64,000 nt of DNA from Craterilacuibacter sinensis (GTDB lineage Bacteria > Pseudomonadota > Gammaproteobacteria > Burkholderiales > Chromobacteriaceae): positions 40,709 through 104,708 of the forward strand of contig NZ_WSSB01000012.1 of NCBI RefSeq assembly GCF_009831765.1. The letters are read 5' to 3'. This document shows positions 35,538-44,414 of this stretch, one piece after another. The position numbers were made by a program, and so were the translations under genes. How positions within the stretch are numbered: position 1 is the first letter of the stretch; every line of letters starts with the position of its first letter. The notes under the pieces are model-generated. The model did no database searches, was not told where the DNA came from, and saw only the letters and a program-made list of their open reading frames with translations.

Positions 35538-36920
35538 ATGACGCAACAGAACACAACAACGAGTAGTGCCAAGCTGGCCCGGGACGGTTTTACCTCCAGC
35601 TTCGGTGTATTGGCTGCCACGCTGGGCTCGGCGGTGGGTTTGGGTAATATCTGGAAGTTTCCTTATCTGACCGGTGCTAACGGTGGTGCGAGCTTCCTGC
35701 TGGTTTATTTGCTGGCGACCTTGCTGGTTGGCCTGCCGGTTATGATCTCGGAAATCATGCTGGGGCGAGCGGCCAAGCGTGATGCGGTGTCCAGCCTGAA
35801 AATACTGGCGCCAGCCGGGCAGCCATGGTGGCTGATCGGCGCATTCGGCGTATTGGCCGCCTTTCTGATCATGTCGTTTTATTCGGAAGTGGCAGCATGG
35901 GTGTTTGCCTATGTATTTAAGGCCATGGGGGGCAGCATCCTGTCCAGTGACCCCGCCGTGACATCGGCCGCTTTTGCTGCTTTGGTGGCTGATCCGGTCC
36001 AGTCGCTGTTATGGCAATGGGGGGTATTGCTGTTTATTGGCGGTATTTTGCTGCTGGGGGTGTCCAAGGGGATTGAAGCCGTCACCAAAAAGCTGATGCC
36101 GGTTTTGTTCCTGTTGCTGATTGTGCTGGGTGTGCGCAGCCTGATGTTGCCAGGTGCCGCCCAAGGCTTGAGTTTCCTGTTTACGCCGGACTTCTCCAAA
36201 ATCACCGCTGGTGTGGTGCTGACGGCAATGGGTCTGGCTTTCTTTAAGCTGTCTATCGGTATGGGTACCATGATTACCTATGGCAGCTACTTCAAGGATG
36301 ACCAGAATATCCCGCTGACCACCTTGCGCGTGATGGGCGCTGACCTGTTTGTCTCCATGCTGGCCGGTATTGCCATTTTCCCTGCCGTGTTCTCGTTCGG
36401 CTTCGAGCCTGCCGCCGGTCCTTCGCTGGTGTTTATTACCATCCCTGCCGTGTTTGCCAGCATGCCGTTCGGTCATGTGTTTATGGTGCTGTTTTTCGTT
36501 TTGACGGCTATCGCCGCGACCGGTGCCATGCTGTCCATTCTGGAGGTGCCGGTATCGGTCATGGTTGGGCGCTTTGGTGTCAGCCGGCCGCGTGCGGTGC
36601 TGTTTACCCTGTTGCTGCTGGCGGCAATCGGTTCGACCTGCGCACTGTCCGGCAGCCTGCTGGCAGACTTCAAACTGTTTGGCCTGAATATGTTTGATCT
36701 GTTTGACGAAGTGAGCTCCAAACTGATCATGCCGGCTGGCGGTATTGCCTTGTGCCTGTTTGTGGGCTGGGTATGGGGTTTTGACCGTATGCGCGATGCG
36801 CTGAGCAACCATGGCCAATTGCAGAACGAGGGCTTGCTGCGTGCCCTGTTCTTTGTCATCCGCTACGTCACACCTTTGCTGGTGCTGCTGGTGATGTTGA
36901 GCGGTCTGGGTGTGTTCTGA
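35538..36920 (+). CDS. Sodium-dependent amino acid transporter (NSS/SNF family)
   Basis: A 460-residue inner-membrane protein of the LeuT fold with about 11-12 helices. The first helix contains the sodium and substrate site LGSAVGLGNIWKFPYLTGANGG. Helix 6-8 region residues (KLSIGMGTMITYGSYFKDDQNI) and the late ILEVPVSVMVGRFG match bacterial YhdH/MhsT-like members. They import amino acids or related compounds with Na+; the substrate cannot be told. The ATG at 35538 (MTQQNTTTSS) is chosen because the 46-residue upstream extension is not membrane-like and covers the leader. A terminator follows, so it is monocistronic. Confidence 0.93.
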   Translation: MTQQNTTTSSAKLARDGFTSSFGVLAATLGSAVGLGNIWKFPYLTGANGGASFLLVYLLATLLVGLPVMISEIMLGRAAKRDAVSSLKILAPAGQPWWLIGAFGVLAAFLIMSFYSEVAAWVFAYVFKAMGGSILSSDPAVTSAAFAALVADPVQSLLWQWGVLLFIGGILLLGVSKGIEAVTKKLMPVLFLLLIVLGVRSLMLPGAAQGLSFLFTPDFSKITAGVVLTAMGLAFFKLSIGMGTMITYGSYFKDDQNIPLTTLRVMGADLFVSMLAGIAIFPAVFSFGFEPAAGPSLVFITIPAVFASMPFGHVFMVLFFVLTAIAATGAMLSILEVPVSVMVGRFGVSRPRAVLFTLLLLAAIGSTCALSGSLLADFKLFGLNMFDLFDEVSSKLIMPAGGIALCLFVGWVWGFDRMRDALSNHGQLQNEGLLRALFFVIRYVTPLLVLLVMLSGLGVF

Positions 36921-36948
36921 TTATCTAGCCTGCTCTCGCTTTGATTGA

Positions 36949-36975
36949 TGCCCGCGCTTGCGCGGGCATTTTCTT
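36949..36975 (+). terminator. Terminator after the NSS transporter gene
   Basis: Perfect 8-bp stem TGCCCGCG/CGCGGGCA with a 4-base loop followed by TTTTCTTT. Confidence 0.88.
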
Positions 36976-37284
36976 TGGGCTGAGCGGAGACCTTGCTGCC
37001 TGTGTTTAATGGTAAAAGCGGATTTGTTTTGTTTTGCTTATATAGCATGCCTGGTGGATTCATAGCCTCTTGTTACAAGGGCGGGCAGATAGAAAATAAG
37101 CTGGTGTTCCGGTCGTGATGGCCGGCGTTTGCTGTGAAAAATCAGGCTGAACGGTCGGCGTGTGGTGCGGCTTGCGTAGCAGGAATGCTACACAGCAAAA
37201 AATCTGCTGAAACCTTGGTTTTACCCGCGTTCAGGGGGTATTCACACTGTATAAAATGCGCTACAGTTCGCGTGTCGGTCATTC

Positions 37285-37296
37285 AAACGACCGTTT
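37285..37296. promoter_or_regulatory. PsrA/FadR-like operator candidate upstream of fadL
   Basis: The dyad AAACGACCGTTT, with C before it, fits the Pseudomonas PsrA consensus (G/C)AAAC-N2-4-GTTT(G/C) except for the last base. It lies 124 bases before fadL and near a plausible -10 (TATAAAAT). PsrA is a TetR-family repressor that is released by long-chain acyl-CoA and controls beta-oxidation, so its presence here suits the fadL-fadN-thiolase genes downstream. Binding is inferred, not shown. Confidence 0.4.
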
Positions 37297-37419
37297 AGAA
37301 CGATCAATCTAAAAAGTGGTGGAAATACTCTAGGGCTCTGGTAGTATCTCGGATGACTGCAATTTGCAGTTCAAATAGGCAAACAACATTAAAGCTGCAA
37401 AGCATAAGAGGGACACATA

Positions 37420-38841
37420 ATGAAGCTCAAACACCTCAGCCTGTCCGTGATGCTCATCGGCGCCGTTTCCACCGTGCATGCTTCCGGCTACCACTTCGGT
37501 ACCCAGTCGGTTAGCTCGCAGTCGACGGCCAACGCCAGCGCTGCCGAAGCGTCCGATGCATCGACCATCTTCTATAACGCTGCTGGCATGACCAAGCTGC
37601 AAGGCACCAATTTCTCCGGCGCACTGAATCTGGTGGCACCGAGCGTGAAGTATGAAAATGCAAAGGGCTCCTATGCGAGTGGTTCGCCTGCAGCCATTGC
37701 TGGTAGCAGCAGTGGCAAAATTACCGACGACGTGATTGCTGTTCCACACTTCTATCTGACGCACCAGCTTAACGACAAGATCACCGCCGGTCTCGGTGTT
37801 TACGTTCCATTTGCTTCCAAAACATCTTATGACCGTGATTCTGTTCTGCGTTACAACCTGAATGCGACCGAACTGACCACCATCGACTTCAACCCGACCA
37901 TCGCGTTCAAGCTCAACGAGCAGCATTCGGTCGCTGTCGGCGTGATTGCCCAGCATGCAGAGGCCAAACTGCGTCAATATGCAAACTTTGGTGCGCGACT
38001 GCCAGCCAACCTTGGTGGGCCTAACAACGGTGGTGCTGATGGCTATTCCGAAGTAGAAGGCGATGATTGGGGGTTTGGTTTTAATTTGGCATGGTTGTGG
38101 GATATCAATGATCAAGCAACCGTTGGCTTGAACTATCGCTCATCAATCAAGCACTCTCTGGAAGGTAGTGCAAAGTGGACTCTGCCGAGTCAGATTAAGC
38201 TGGCGAACGGAGCAACGATTGCAACTCCTGCCGCCTTGGCAGCATTCCTGCGAACTGCTGGTTATGCAGCTGATGAGTCGGCTAAGGTCGACATCAAGAC
38301 CCCCGAGTCGCTTTCCCTTCATGGGCTGTACAAGTACGATCCGCAGTGGACCGGTTTTGCTGACCTGACCTGGACGCGTCACTCGCAATTTGATCGTGCT
38401 GAAGTCGTCTATGGCAACAACAAGCCGGGTCCGTTGGGCCCAACAAACAAGACCATCCTGAGCCCGTCGTGGAAGAATACCTACAAGCTGGCCTTGGGTG
38501 CTTCCTACCAGTACAGTGAGCCGCTGCAACTGCGTGGCGGTATCGCATACGATAAGTCGCCGGTCCCATCGGAAGACAAGCGCCTGGCAACCATGCCGGA
38601 TAATGACCGTATCTGGTTCTCGTTCGGCGGTAATTACAAGCTGAACAAGCAGTCTTCGATTGATGCTGCTTACAGCTTCATCAAGATTCGCGATGGTTCG
38701 GCCAAGGTCAACGGCTACTGCGGTGGTACCGCTCCGGGTACGGCTGGTACGGTGAATTGCGTATCCAGCTACACCAAGGGCTCCGCCGACTACAAGGCCT
38801 ACGCCAACTTGCTGGGCGTGCAGTACAACTACCGCTTCTGA
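37420..38841 (+). CDS. fadL: Long-chain fatty acid outer-membrane transporter FadL family
   Basis: A 473-residue outer-membrane beta-barrel precursor. Signal peptide MKLKHLSLSVMLIGAVSTVHA is followed by SGYHFGTQSVSSQSTANAS, the start of the hatch domain, and the conserved ASTIFYNAAGMTKLQG (the NPA-like FadL motif, here NAAG). It ends YNYRF with the terminal aromatic Phe. FadL proteins take up long-chain fatty acids or other hydrophobic compounds by lateral diffusion. Two cysteines near the end (NGYCGG and TVNCVS) could form a loop disulphide. It is followed by fadN and a thiolase gene, which argues for a fatty-acid substrate. Confidence 0.93.
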   Translation: MKLKHLSLSVMLIGAVSTVHASGYHFGTQSVSSQSTANASAAEASDASTIFYNAAGMTKLQGTNFSGALNLVAPSVKYENAKGSYASGSPAAIAGSSSGKITDDVIAVPHFYLTHQLNDKITAGLGVYVPFASKTSYDRDSVLRYNLNATELTTIDFNPTIAFKLNEQHSVAVGVIAQHAEAKLRQYANFGARLPANLGGPNNGGADGYSEVEGDDWGFGFNLAWLWDINDQATVGLNYRSSIKHSLEGSAKWTLPSQIKLANGATIATPAALAAFLRTAGYAADESAKVDIKTPESLSLHGLYKYDPQWTGFADLTWTRHSQFDRAEVVYGNNKPGPLGPTNKTILSPSWKNTYKLALGASYQYSEPLQLRGGIAYDKSPVPSEDKRLATMPDNDRIWFSFGGNYKLNKQSSIDAAYSFIKIRDGSAKVNGYCGGTAPGTAGTVNCVSSYTKGSADYKAYANLLGVQYNYRF

Positions 38842-38974
38842 TCGCCCTTTGATGGGTTTGGGAGCGTGAGTTCTCGGGGCGGGTGGCCGGTTGGCCGGTG
38901 CCTGCCCCTATGAAAACAAGGTGGCGCATGATGCGCGCACCTGATGATTGTGTGTTTCAACCAACGAGGAAACC

Positions 38975-41350
38975 ATGTCTCAATCCAAATTCATCGTACG
39001 CAAGGTCGCCGTGCTCGGCGCAGGCGTGATGGGTGCGCAGATCGCCGCCCATCTTGTGAATGCCAAGGTCCCGACGGTATTGTTCGATCTGCCGGCAAAA
39101 GAAGGCGATAAGAACGGTATCGTACTCAAGGCGCTCGAAGGCTTGAAAAAGCTCAAGCCGTCGCCGGTTTCCAGCAAGGAAGCCATTCAGTACATTACCC
39201 CTGCCAATTACGAAGACCATCTGCACCTGTTGAAGGATTGCGATGTGGTGATCGAAGCGATCGCCGAGCGCGCTGACTGGAAAGCCGACCTGTATCACAA
39301 GGTGGCACCGTTCCTTGGCGAGCAGACCATTTTCGCCACCAATACTTCCGGCCTGTCGATCAACAAGCTGGCCGAAGCTTGTCCTGATTCGGTGCGCCCG
39401 CGTTTCTGCGGCGTGCACTTCTTCAATCCACCGCGCTATATGCATCTGGTGGAAATCATCCCGTGCGTCACCAGCGACGTCGCCATGCTCGACAATCTTG
39501 AGCGCTTCCTGGTCACCACCCTGGGCAAGGGCGTGATTCGCGCCAAAGATACACCTAACTTTGTGGCTAACCGTATTGGCGTGTTCTCGATGCTGGCGAC
39601 CATCGCCAACGCCGAAAAATTCGGCATCCGCTTTGATGTGGTCGACGATCTGACCGGTCCGCGCCTGGGGCGTCCGAAATCCGCGACCTTCCGTACTGCC
39701 GATGTAGTGGGTCTGGACACCTTCGCCCATGTGGTCAAGACCATGGACGACACGTTGCCGGAAGACCCGTGGCACGCTTACTTCAAGTCGCCTGAGTGGC
39801 TGCAAAAGCTGATCGCTGCCGGTGCGCTGGGTGCCAAGACCCGTGCCGGTATCTACAAAAAAGACGGCAAGATGATGACCGTGTTCGACCCGGCAAGCGG
39901 CGCCTATGTGGCCGGCGGCCAGAAGGGTGACGATGCGGTCAAGGACATCCTCAAGATTGCCAACCCGGCAGAAAAATTCAAGAAACTGCGCGAGAGCAGC
40001 CATCCGCAGGCTCAGTTCCTGTGGGCATGCTTCCGCGACGTATTCCACTATATCGGCTTCCATCTGGGCGGTATCGCCAACTGCGCGCGCGACGTCGATT
40101 TCGCCATCCGCTGGGGCTTTGGCTGGTCTACCGGCCCGTTCGAGACCTGGCAATCGGCCGGCTGGCAGCAAGTGGCCGGCTGGATCGCCGAAGACATCGC
40201 CGCCGGCAAGGGCTTGTCTTCTGCCGCGCTGCCAGCCTGGGTGCTGGAAGAAGATCGTGCGGGCGTACATTTTGATGCCGGCTCGTTCGATGCAGCCAGC
40301 GGCAAGCTGATTGGCCGCTCGACGCTGGACGTTTACCAGCGTCAGCTGGCACCGGCCAAAGTGCTGGGCGAAACCAGCGCCCCTCTGGGTGAAACCGTAT
40401 TTGAAAACGCCGGCGTGCGTGCCTTCACCACCGGTGATGACGTACTGGTGGTGTCGTTCAAGTCCAAGGCACATGCCATTGGTCCGGACGTGCTGGAAGG
40501 GCTGAACACCGCGCTTGATATCGCCGAGTCCCGCTTCAAGGGTCTGGTGATCTGGCAGACCGAAGAGCCGTTCTCGGTGGGGGCTGACCTCGCATCAATG
40601 ATGCCGGCCTTCATGACTGGCGACTGGGAAGCGATCGATACGGCTGTTTGCCGCTTCCAGGCCATGTCGATGCGTCTGAAGTACAGCCAGATTCCGGTGG
40701 TGGCAGCTACGCAGGGTTACGCCTTTGGTGGCGGCTGTGAGTTCGTGCTGCACGCCGACCGCGTCGTTGCGCATCTGGAAAGCTATATCGGTCTGGTTGA
40801 GGTGGGCGTTGGCTTGCTGCCGGCCGGTGGTGGTTGCAAGGAGTTTGCCCTGCGTGCATCGCAAGAAGCGCGTGGCGACATTCTGGCCGCACTCAAAGAC
40901 TACTTCATGACGGTGGCCATGGCCAAGGTCGCCACCAGCGCGGTTGAAGCGCAGGAAATGGGCTTCCTGAAAAAGTCCGATGTGGTGGTGTTCAACGCTT
41001 ATGAGCTGTTGTGCGTCGCCAAGAGCGAAGCGCTGGCCATGGCTAATGCCGGCTACCGTCCGCCGCTCAAGGTCAAGGGCTTCCCGGTAGCGGGGCGCGC
41101 CGGTGCCGCTTCGATCAAGGGTCAGCTGGTGAATATGCTGGCGGGCCGCTTTATCTCCGAGCATGACTACTATATCTCCGGTCTGGTTGCCGATGTGATG
41201 TGCGGTGGTGATGTCGAGCAAGGTACGCTGGTGGACGAGCAATGGATCCTGACGCTGGAGCGCAAGGCATTCATCACCTTGCTGCAAAACCCGAAGAGCC
41301 AGGCGCGTATCGCCAATATGCTGACCACCGGCAAGCCGCTGCGTAACTGA
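38975..41350 (+). CDS. fadN: 3-Hydroxyacyl-CoA dehydrogenase / enoyl-CoA hydratase, FadN type
   Basis: A 791-residue bifunctional beta-oxidation enzyme with dehydrogenase first and hydratase second, the reverse of E. coli FadB. The N-terminal NAD site is VLGAGVMGAQIAAHL; the catalytic His lies in FCGVHFFNPPRYMHLVEIIP. The C-terminal crotonase part has GADLASMMPAF, FGGGCEFVLHADR and EVGVGLLPAGGGC with the catalytic Glu. The ATG at 38975 has GAGGA 5 bases upstream. With the thiolase gene 163 bp downstream it covers the last three steps of the cycle. The same domain order and gene neighbour occur in B. subtilis fadN-fadA. Confidence 0.95.
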   Translation: MSQSKFIVRKVAVLGAGVMGAQIAAHLVNAKVPTVLFDLPAKEGDKNGIVLKALEGLKKLKPSPVSSKEAIQYITPANYEDHLHLLKDCDVVIEAIAERADWKADLYHKVAPFLGEQTIFATNTSGLSINKLAEACPDSVRPRFCGVHFFNPPRYMHLVEIIPCVTSDVAMLDNLERFLVTTLGKGVIRAKDTPNFVANRIGVFSMLATIANAEKFGIRFDVVDDLTGPRLGRPKSATFRTADVVGLDTFAHVVKTMDDTLPEDPWHAYFKSPEWLQKLIAAGALGAKTRAGIYKKDGKMMTVFDPASGAYVAGGQKGDDAVKDILKIANPAEKFKKLRESSHPQAQFLWACFRDVFHYIGFHLGGIANCARDVDFAIRWGFGWSTGPFETWQSAGWQQVAGWIAEDIAAGKGLSSAALPAWVLEEDRAGVHFDAGSFDAASGKLIGRSTLDVYQRQLAPAKVLGETSAPLGETVFENAGVRAFTTGDDVLVVSFKSKAHAIGPDVLEGLNTALDIAESRFKGLVIWQTEEPFSVGADLASMMPAFMTGDWEAIDTAVCRFQAMSMRLKYSQIPVVAATQGYAFGGGCEFVLHADRVVAHLESYIGLVEVGVGLLPAGGGCKEFALRASQEARGDILAALKDYFMTVAMAKVATSAVEAQEMGFLKKSDVVVFNAYELLCVAKSEALAMANAGYRPPLKVKGFPVAGRAGAASIKGQLVNMLAGRFISEHDYYISGLVADVMCGGDVEQGTLVDEQWILTLERKAFITLLQNPKSQARIANMLTTGKPLRN

Positions 41351-41513
41351 TAGGGCAGGGTGTCATGGGGTGCGAGGCACACGTTTGCCTTTCGCCCTGT
41401 TGCTTTCCCTCAATAGACGACTATGGAGTCAATCGGGTGTGGGTGATGGCCTGCCAGCCGGGTGTAGCACGACCCGCTGCCGGCGCCCCATTCCCGAAGT
41501 GGAGTAAAAGAAG

Positions 41514-42716
41514 ATGACCAAACAAGTTCAAGAAGCTTACATCGTTGCGACGACCCGTACGCCGGTAGGCAAGGCACCGCGCGGCATGATGCGCAATGTG
41601 CGTCCGGACGACATGCTGGCGCATGTGATCCGTAGCGCGATGGCTCAAGTGCCTAACCTTGATCCATCTCTGATTTCGGATGTGGTGACCGGCTGCGCCT
41701 TCCCGGAAGCCGAGCAGGGCCTGAACATGGCGCGTATCGGCGCCTTGCTTGCCGGCCTGCCGGAAACGGTTGGCGGCATCACCATCAACCGCTACTGCTC
41801 GTCCGGCATCAACGCCGTGCAGATGGCAGCTGACCGCATCCGTCTGGGCGAAGCCGATATCTGCATCGCTTCGGGTTCGGAGTCGATGTCCATGGTGCCT
41901 ATGATGGGCAACAAGGTATCGCTTAACCCTGAAATCTTCGCCAAGGATGAAAACCTGGCCATTGCCTACGGCATGGGCCTGACTGCCGAGAAAGTCGCCC
42001 AGCAGTGGGGCATCTCGCGCGAAGACCAGGATGCATTCGCGGTCGAATCCAACCGCCGTGCCATTGCCGCGATCGACTCGGGCGCGTTCAAGGCGGAAAT
42101 CAGCCCGCTGGAAGCCATCTACCGCACGCCGAACCTGGAAACCGGCGAAGTCGTGATCCGCAAGAAACTGCTGGAAAACGACGAAGGCCCGCGTCGCGAA
42201 ACCACGATGGAAGGCCTGGCCAAGCTGCGCACCGTGTTCGACGCCAAGGGTTCGGTGACGGCAGGCAATAGTTCGCAGATGTCGGACGGTGCCGCTGCCG
42301 TGATTCTGGTATCGGAAAAGATCCTCAAGATGTTCAATCTGGTACCACTGGCGCGTTATGTGACTTTTGCAGTCAAGGGCGTGCCGCCGGAAATCATGGG
42401 GATTGGCCCGAAAGAAGCGATCCCGCTTGCCTTGCGTCAGGCCGGCATCAGCCAGTCCGACATCAAGTGGATGGAGCTGAACGAAGCCTTTGCCGCCCAG
42501 GCGCTGGCGGTGGCTCGTGATCTGGAGCTGGATTTGAATCTGGTCAACCCGAATGGTGGCGCCATTGCTTTGGGTCACCCGCTGGGCGCTACCGGAGCGA
42601 TCCGTACCGCTACGCTGGTGCATGGCATGCGTAATCGTGGCGAAAAAGGTTACGGCATGGTGACCATGTGTATCGGTACCGGCATGGGTGCGGCAGGGAT
42701 TCTGGAAATCCTGTAA
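41514..42716 (+). CDS. fadA: Acetyl-CoA C-acyltransferase (3-ketoacyl-CoA thiolase)
   Basis: A 400-residue cytosolic thiolase that splits 3-ketoacyl-CoA to acetyl-CoA and a shortened acyl-CoA. Nucleophile C95 lies in NRYCSSGINAVQ; the second catalytic set is in NPNGGAIALGHPLGATG (His) and TMCIGTGMGAAG (Cys). The length and INRYCSSG signature fit degradative thiolases. It follows fadN and forms the second half of that beta-oxidation pair. A terminator shared with the convergent PilZ-like gene follows. Symbol by analogy with fadN-fadA pairs. Confidence 0.95.
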   Translation: MTKQVQEAYIVATTRTPVGKAPRGMMRNVRPDDMLAHVIRSAMAQVPNLDPSLISDVVTGCAFPEAEQGLNMARIGALLAGLPETVGGITINRYCSSGINAVQMAADRIRLGEADICIASGSESMSMVPMMGNKVSLNPEIFAKDENLAIAYGMGLTAEKVAQQWGISREDQDAFAVESNRRAIAAIDSGAFKAEISPLEAIYRTPNLETGEVVIRKKLLENDEGPRRETTMEGLAKLRTVFDAKGSVTAGNSSQMSDGAAAVILVSEKILKMFNLVPLARYVTFAVKGVPPEIMGIGPKEAIPLALRQAGISQSDIKWMELNEAFAAQALAVARDLELDLNLVNPNGGAIALGHPLGATGAIRTATLVHGMRNRGEKGYGMVTMCIGTGMGAAGILEIL

Positions 42717-42758
42717 TGCCTATGTAAACCGGCCAGGTGGCATGCTGGCCGGAAATGG

Positions 42759-42788
42759 AAAACGCCAGTCTTTGAGACTGGCGTTTTT
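42759..42788. terminator. Bidirectional terminator after the thiolase gene
   Basis: Perfect stem AAAACGCCAGTCT/AGACTGGCGTTTT with a 3-base loop and poly-T. An additional dyad CCGGCCA/TGGCCGG lies just before it (42729-42752). It separates the thiolase gene from the convergent 502-residue gene. Confidence 0.9.
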
Positions 42789-42809
42789 GTTTGTGGGCAA
42801 ACGCTTTTG

Positions 42810-44318
42810 TCAGGTATTGACGCGTTCCAGTGTTTCGAAATCGACTTGTGCGGTTTCTTCCAGCTTTGCCAGGCATGCCTTGATACGGATTTGATAGGCT
42901 TTGGCATTGGCGGAAAAGATCAGTGTGCGCCCGGCTTCGGCCAGCCGTTGTGGTATCAGCAGCATGCGCTCCCCGCACTTGGCATTGGCCTGAGTCACGT
43001 AAAGTGCAGCCAGCGGGTTGGTCGTGTCGGTATGCGTTTCCGACAGGCCGACCACCAGCGGACTGTAGGCAATGACTTCCACGCCGACTTTGGTTCCGCC
43101 CTCGGACAAGCGCTGGATGCGGCGGATAACGCCCAATGTGCTGTTCTGGCTTTCCGTCGAGACCCAGATCAGGCGTCCAAGCTTAAGGCCGTCCACATTA
43201 CGGCCCAGATAGACCAGCCCCATGCCGGTATCGCTGATGTCGTTCACTTTCCAGTTGTCGCCCCGCTCTTCGCTGCTGCGGCTGAGCTTGATGGCCAAGG
43301 CAATACGTTCCAGCCCGACTTCGACTAGACTGTTGGCGAATGTAATGGTACGTTCGTGGCGGCGCATGGATTTGCCGCCATCCTGTGACCAGCGGGTGGC
43401 CAGTTTGTCCAGCAGGTTCTGCCATGCCTGGCGGTCCAGTGCCGGCAGGGCACGGGTCAGGTTTTCCGGTGTCTGCTGGTCAAATGCCAGCATCAGGTCG
43501 GCCAGACGGTTAAGGACAGACTCACCGGACCAATAGCGGCAACCCTTGCCAATTGTGCCGCGACGTAATAGTTGTGGGGCCTGTGCTTGATTCAGGTTCA
43601 ATACGTATTGAAACTCGCTCGCAGCAGGCTCCTCCTGTAGCTTGACATCACGCACCATGCCCATCAGCAGGTGGCTGACCCCTTCTATTTCCTGAGGTAG
43701 CAGATTGTCGGTTTGGGCCAGATGCAGCATGGCAGCGGCAATCAGCAGGCCTTCGGCGGAGGATGCTTCGTGTTTAGGATAGATACGCAGCATTTCACGC
43801 TGAAAATGCTGTGCTTCAGTAAACGCATAAATGTGATAAGCCTGTTGCCAGATCGAGGCATCGGCGGTGAGGTAGCGCAAGGCGCTCCATTTCACCAGCC
43901 CCAGTTGGTGATGCAGGGCGCGCAAGGTGGCCAGTTTGATGTCGTCTAGCGGGGTGTTTTTGCTGCGCTGGAACTGGCGGATACATAGCTGGTATCCGTT
44001 GGACAGCTCACTCCAGTAAGACAGAATACTGGGCAGGTAGGATTGCGATCTGGCATTATTGTCCAGCAATTCAGCGCATATTTTTTCATGGAATGTGTAG
44101 GATGCTTCGTCGACATAAAGCAAGGCCTGCAAGCGCTCTTTGAGCGGCACATCCATATCGCTGTTGAGGCGGCTGATCGCCTTGATGATATCAATGAAAG
44201 CACTGTGAAATTCGGCTTCGGGCAGGTTCTGCGCCAGTTGGGTAACCGTTGCGGCGCTCGCATGCTGCGATCCGTTACGCCCCATCACCGAGCCGATAAA
44301 AGCTTTAAGATCAAACAT
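42810..44318 (-). CDS. PilZ-like domain protein with long helical N-terminus
   Basis: A 502-residue soluble protein. The first ~330 residues are alpha-helical with no family I can name (MFDLKAFIGSVMGRNGSQHAS...). The C-terminal part has PilZ-like features: MRRHERTITF, then WKVNDISDTGMGLVYLG (cf. the D/N-x-S-x-x-G element of PilZ) and a beta-rich LGVIRRIQRLSEGGTKVGVEVIAY. PilZ domains bind c-di-GMP through an RxxxR plus D/NxSxxG pair; here the arginine part is approximate, so binding is only inferred. It is divergent from the PlpD-type patatin gene across 96 bp, and convergent with the thiolase gene. Confidence 0.6.
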   Translation of the reverse strand: MFDLKAFIGSVMGRNGSQHASAATVTQLAQNLPEAEFHSAFIDIIKAISRLNSDMDVPLKERLQALLYVDEASYTFHEKICAELLDNNARSQSYLPSILSYWSELSNGYQLCIRQFQRSKNTPLDDIKLATLRALHHQLGLVKWSALRYLTADASIWQQAYHIYAFTEAQHFQREMLRIYPKHEASSAEGLLIAAAMLHLAQTDNLLPQEIEGVSHLLMGMVRDVKLQEEPAASEFQYVLNLNQAQAPQLLRRGTIGKGCRYWSGESVLNRLADLMLAFDQQTPENLTRALPALDRQAWQNLLDKLATRWSQDGGKSMRRHERTITFANSLVEVGLERIALAIKLSRSSEERGDNWKVNDISDTGMGLVYLGRNVDGLKLGRLIWVSTESQNSTLGVIRRIQRLSEGGTKVGVEVIAYSPLVVGLSETHTDTTNPLAALYVTQANAKCGERMLLIPQRLAEAGRTLIFSANAKAYQIRIKACLAKLEETAQVDFETLERVNT

Positions 44319-44414
44319 GTCGCGCTGTACCCGCTGCGTTGTATTGTTTAATTTTCATAATTTTAATTTTTCAGCTATGCCAGTGAAAATGTAAAACCAG
44401 TACCAAGAAGCCCA

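Larger units (their letters stand above)
36921..37419. other. Long intergenic region upstream of fadL
   Basis: About 500 bases with no gene. It holds the terminator of the NSS gene (36949-36975) and, near the other end, a PsrA-like palindrome (37285-37296) and AT-rich candidate promoter sequence (TTCACACTGTATAAAATG around 37240-37258). The centre has a small inverted repeat CAGCA/TGCTG. I see no RNA gene. Confidence 0.5.

Noticed and set aside
36009..36818. 269-codon open frame antisense to the NSS transporter gene
   Set aside because: Very His/Gln-rich, no hydrophobic core, complementary to membrane-helix codons; an artefact.
38957..40474. 505-codon open frame antisense to fadN
   Set aside because: Antisense shadow of a clear enzyme gene; composition (many His, Gln, Arg) typical of such shadows.
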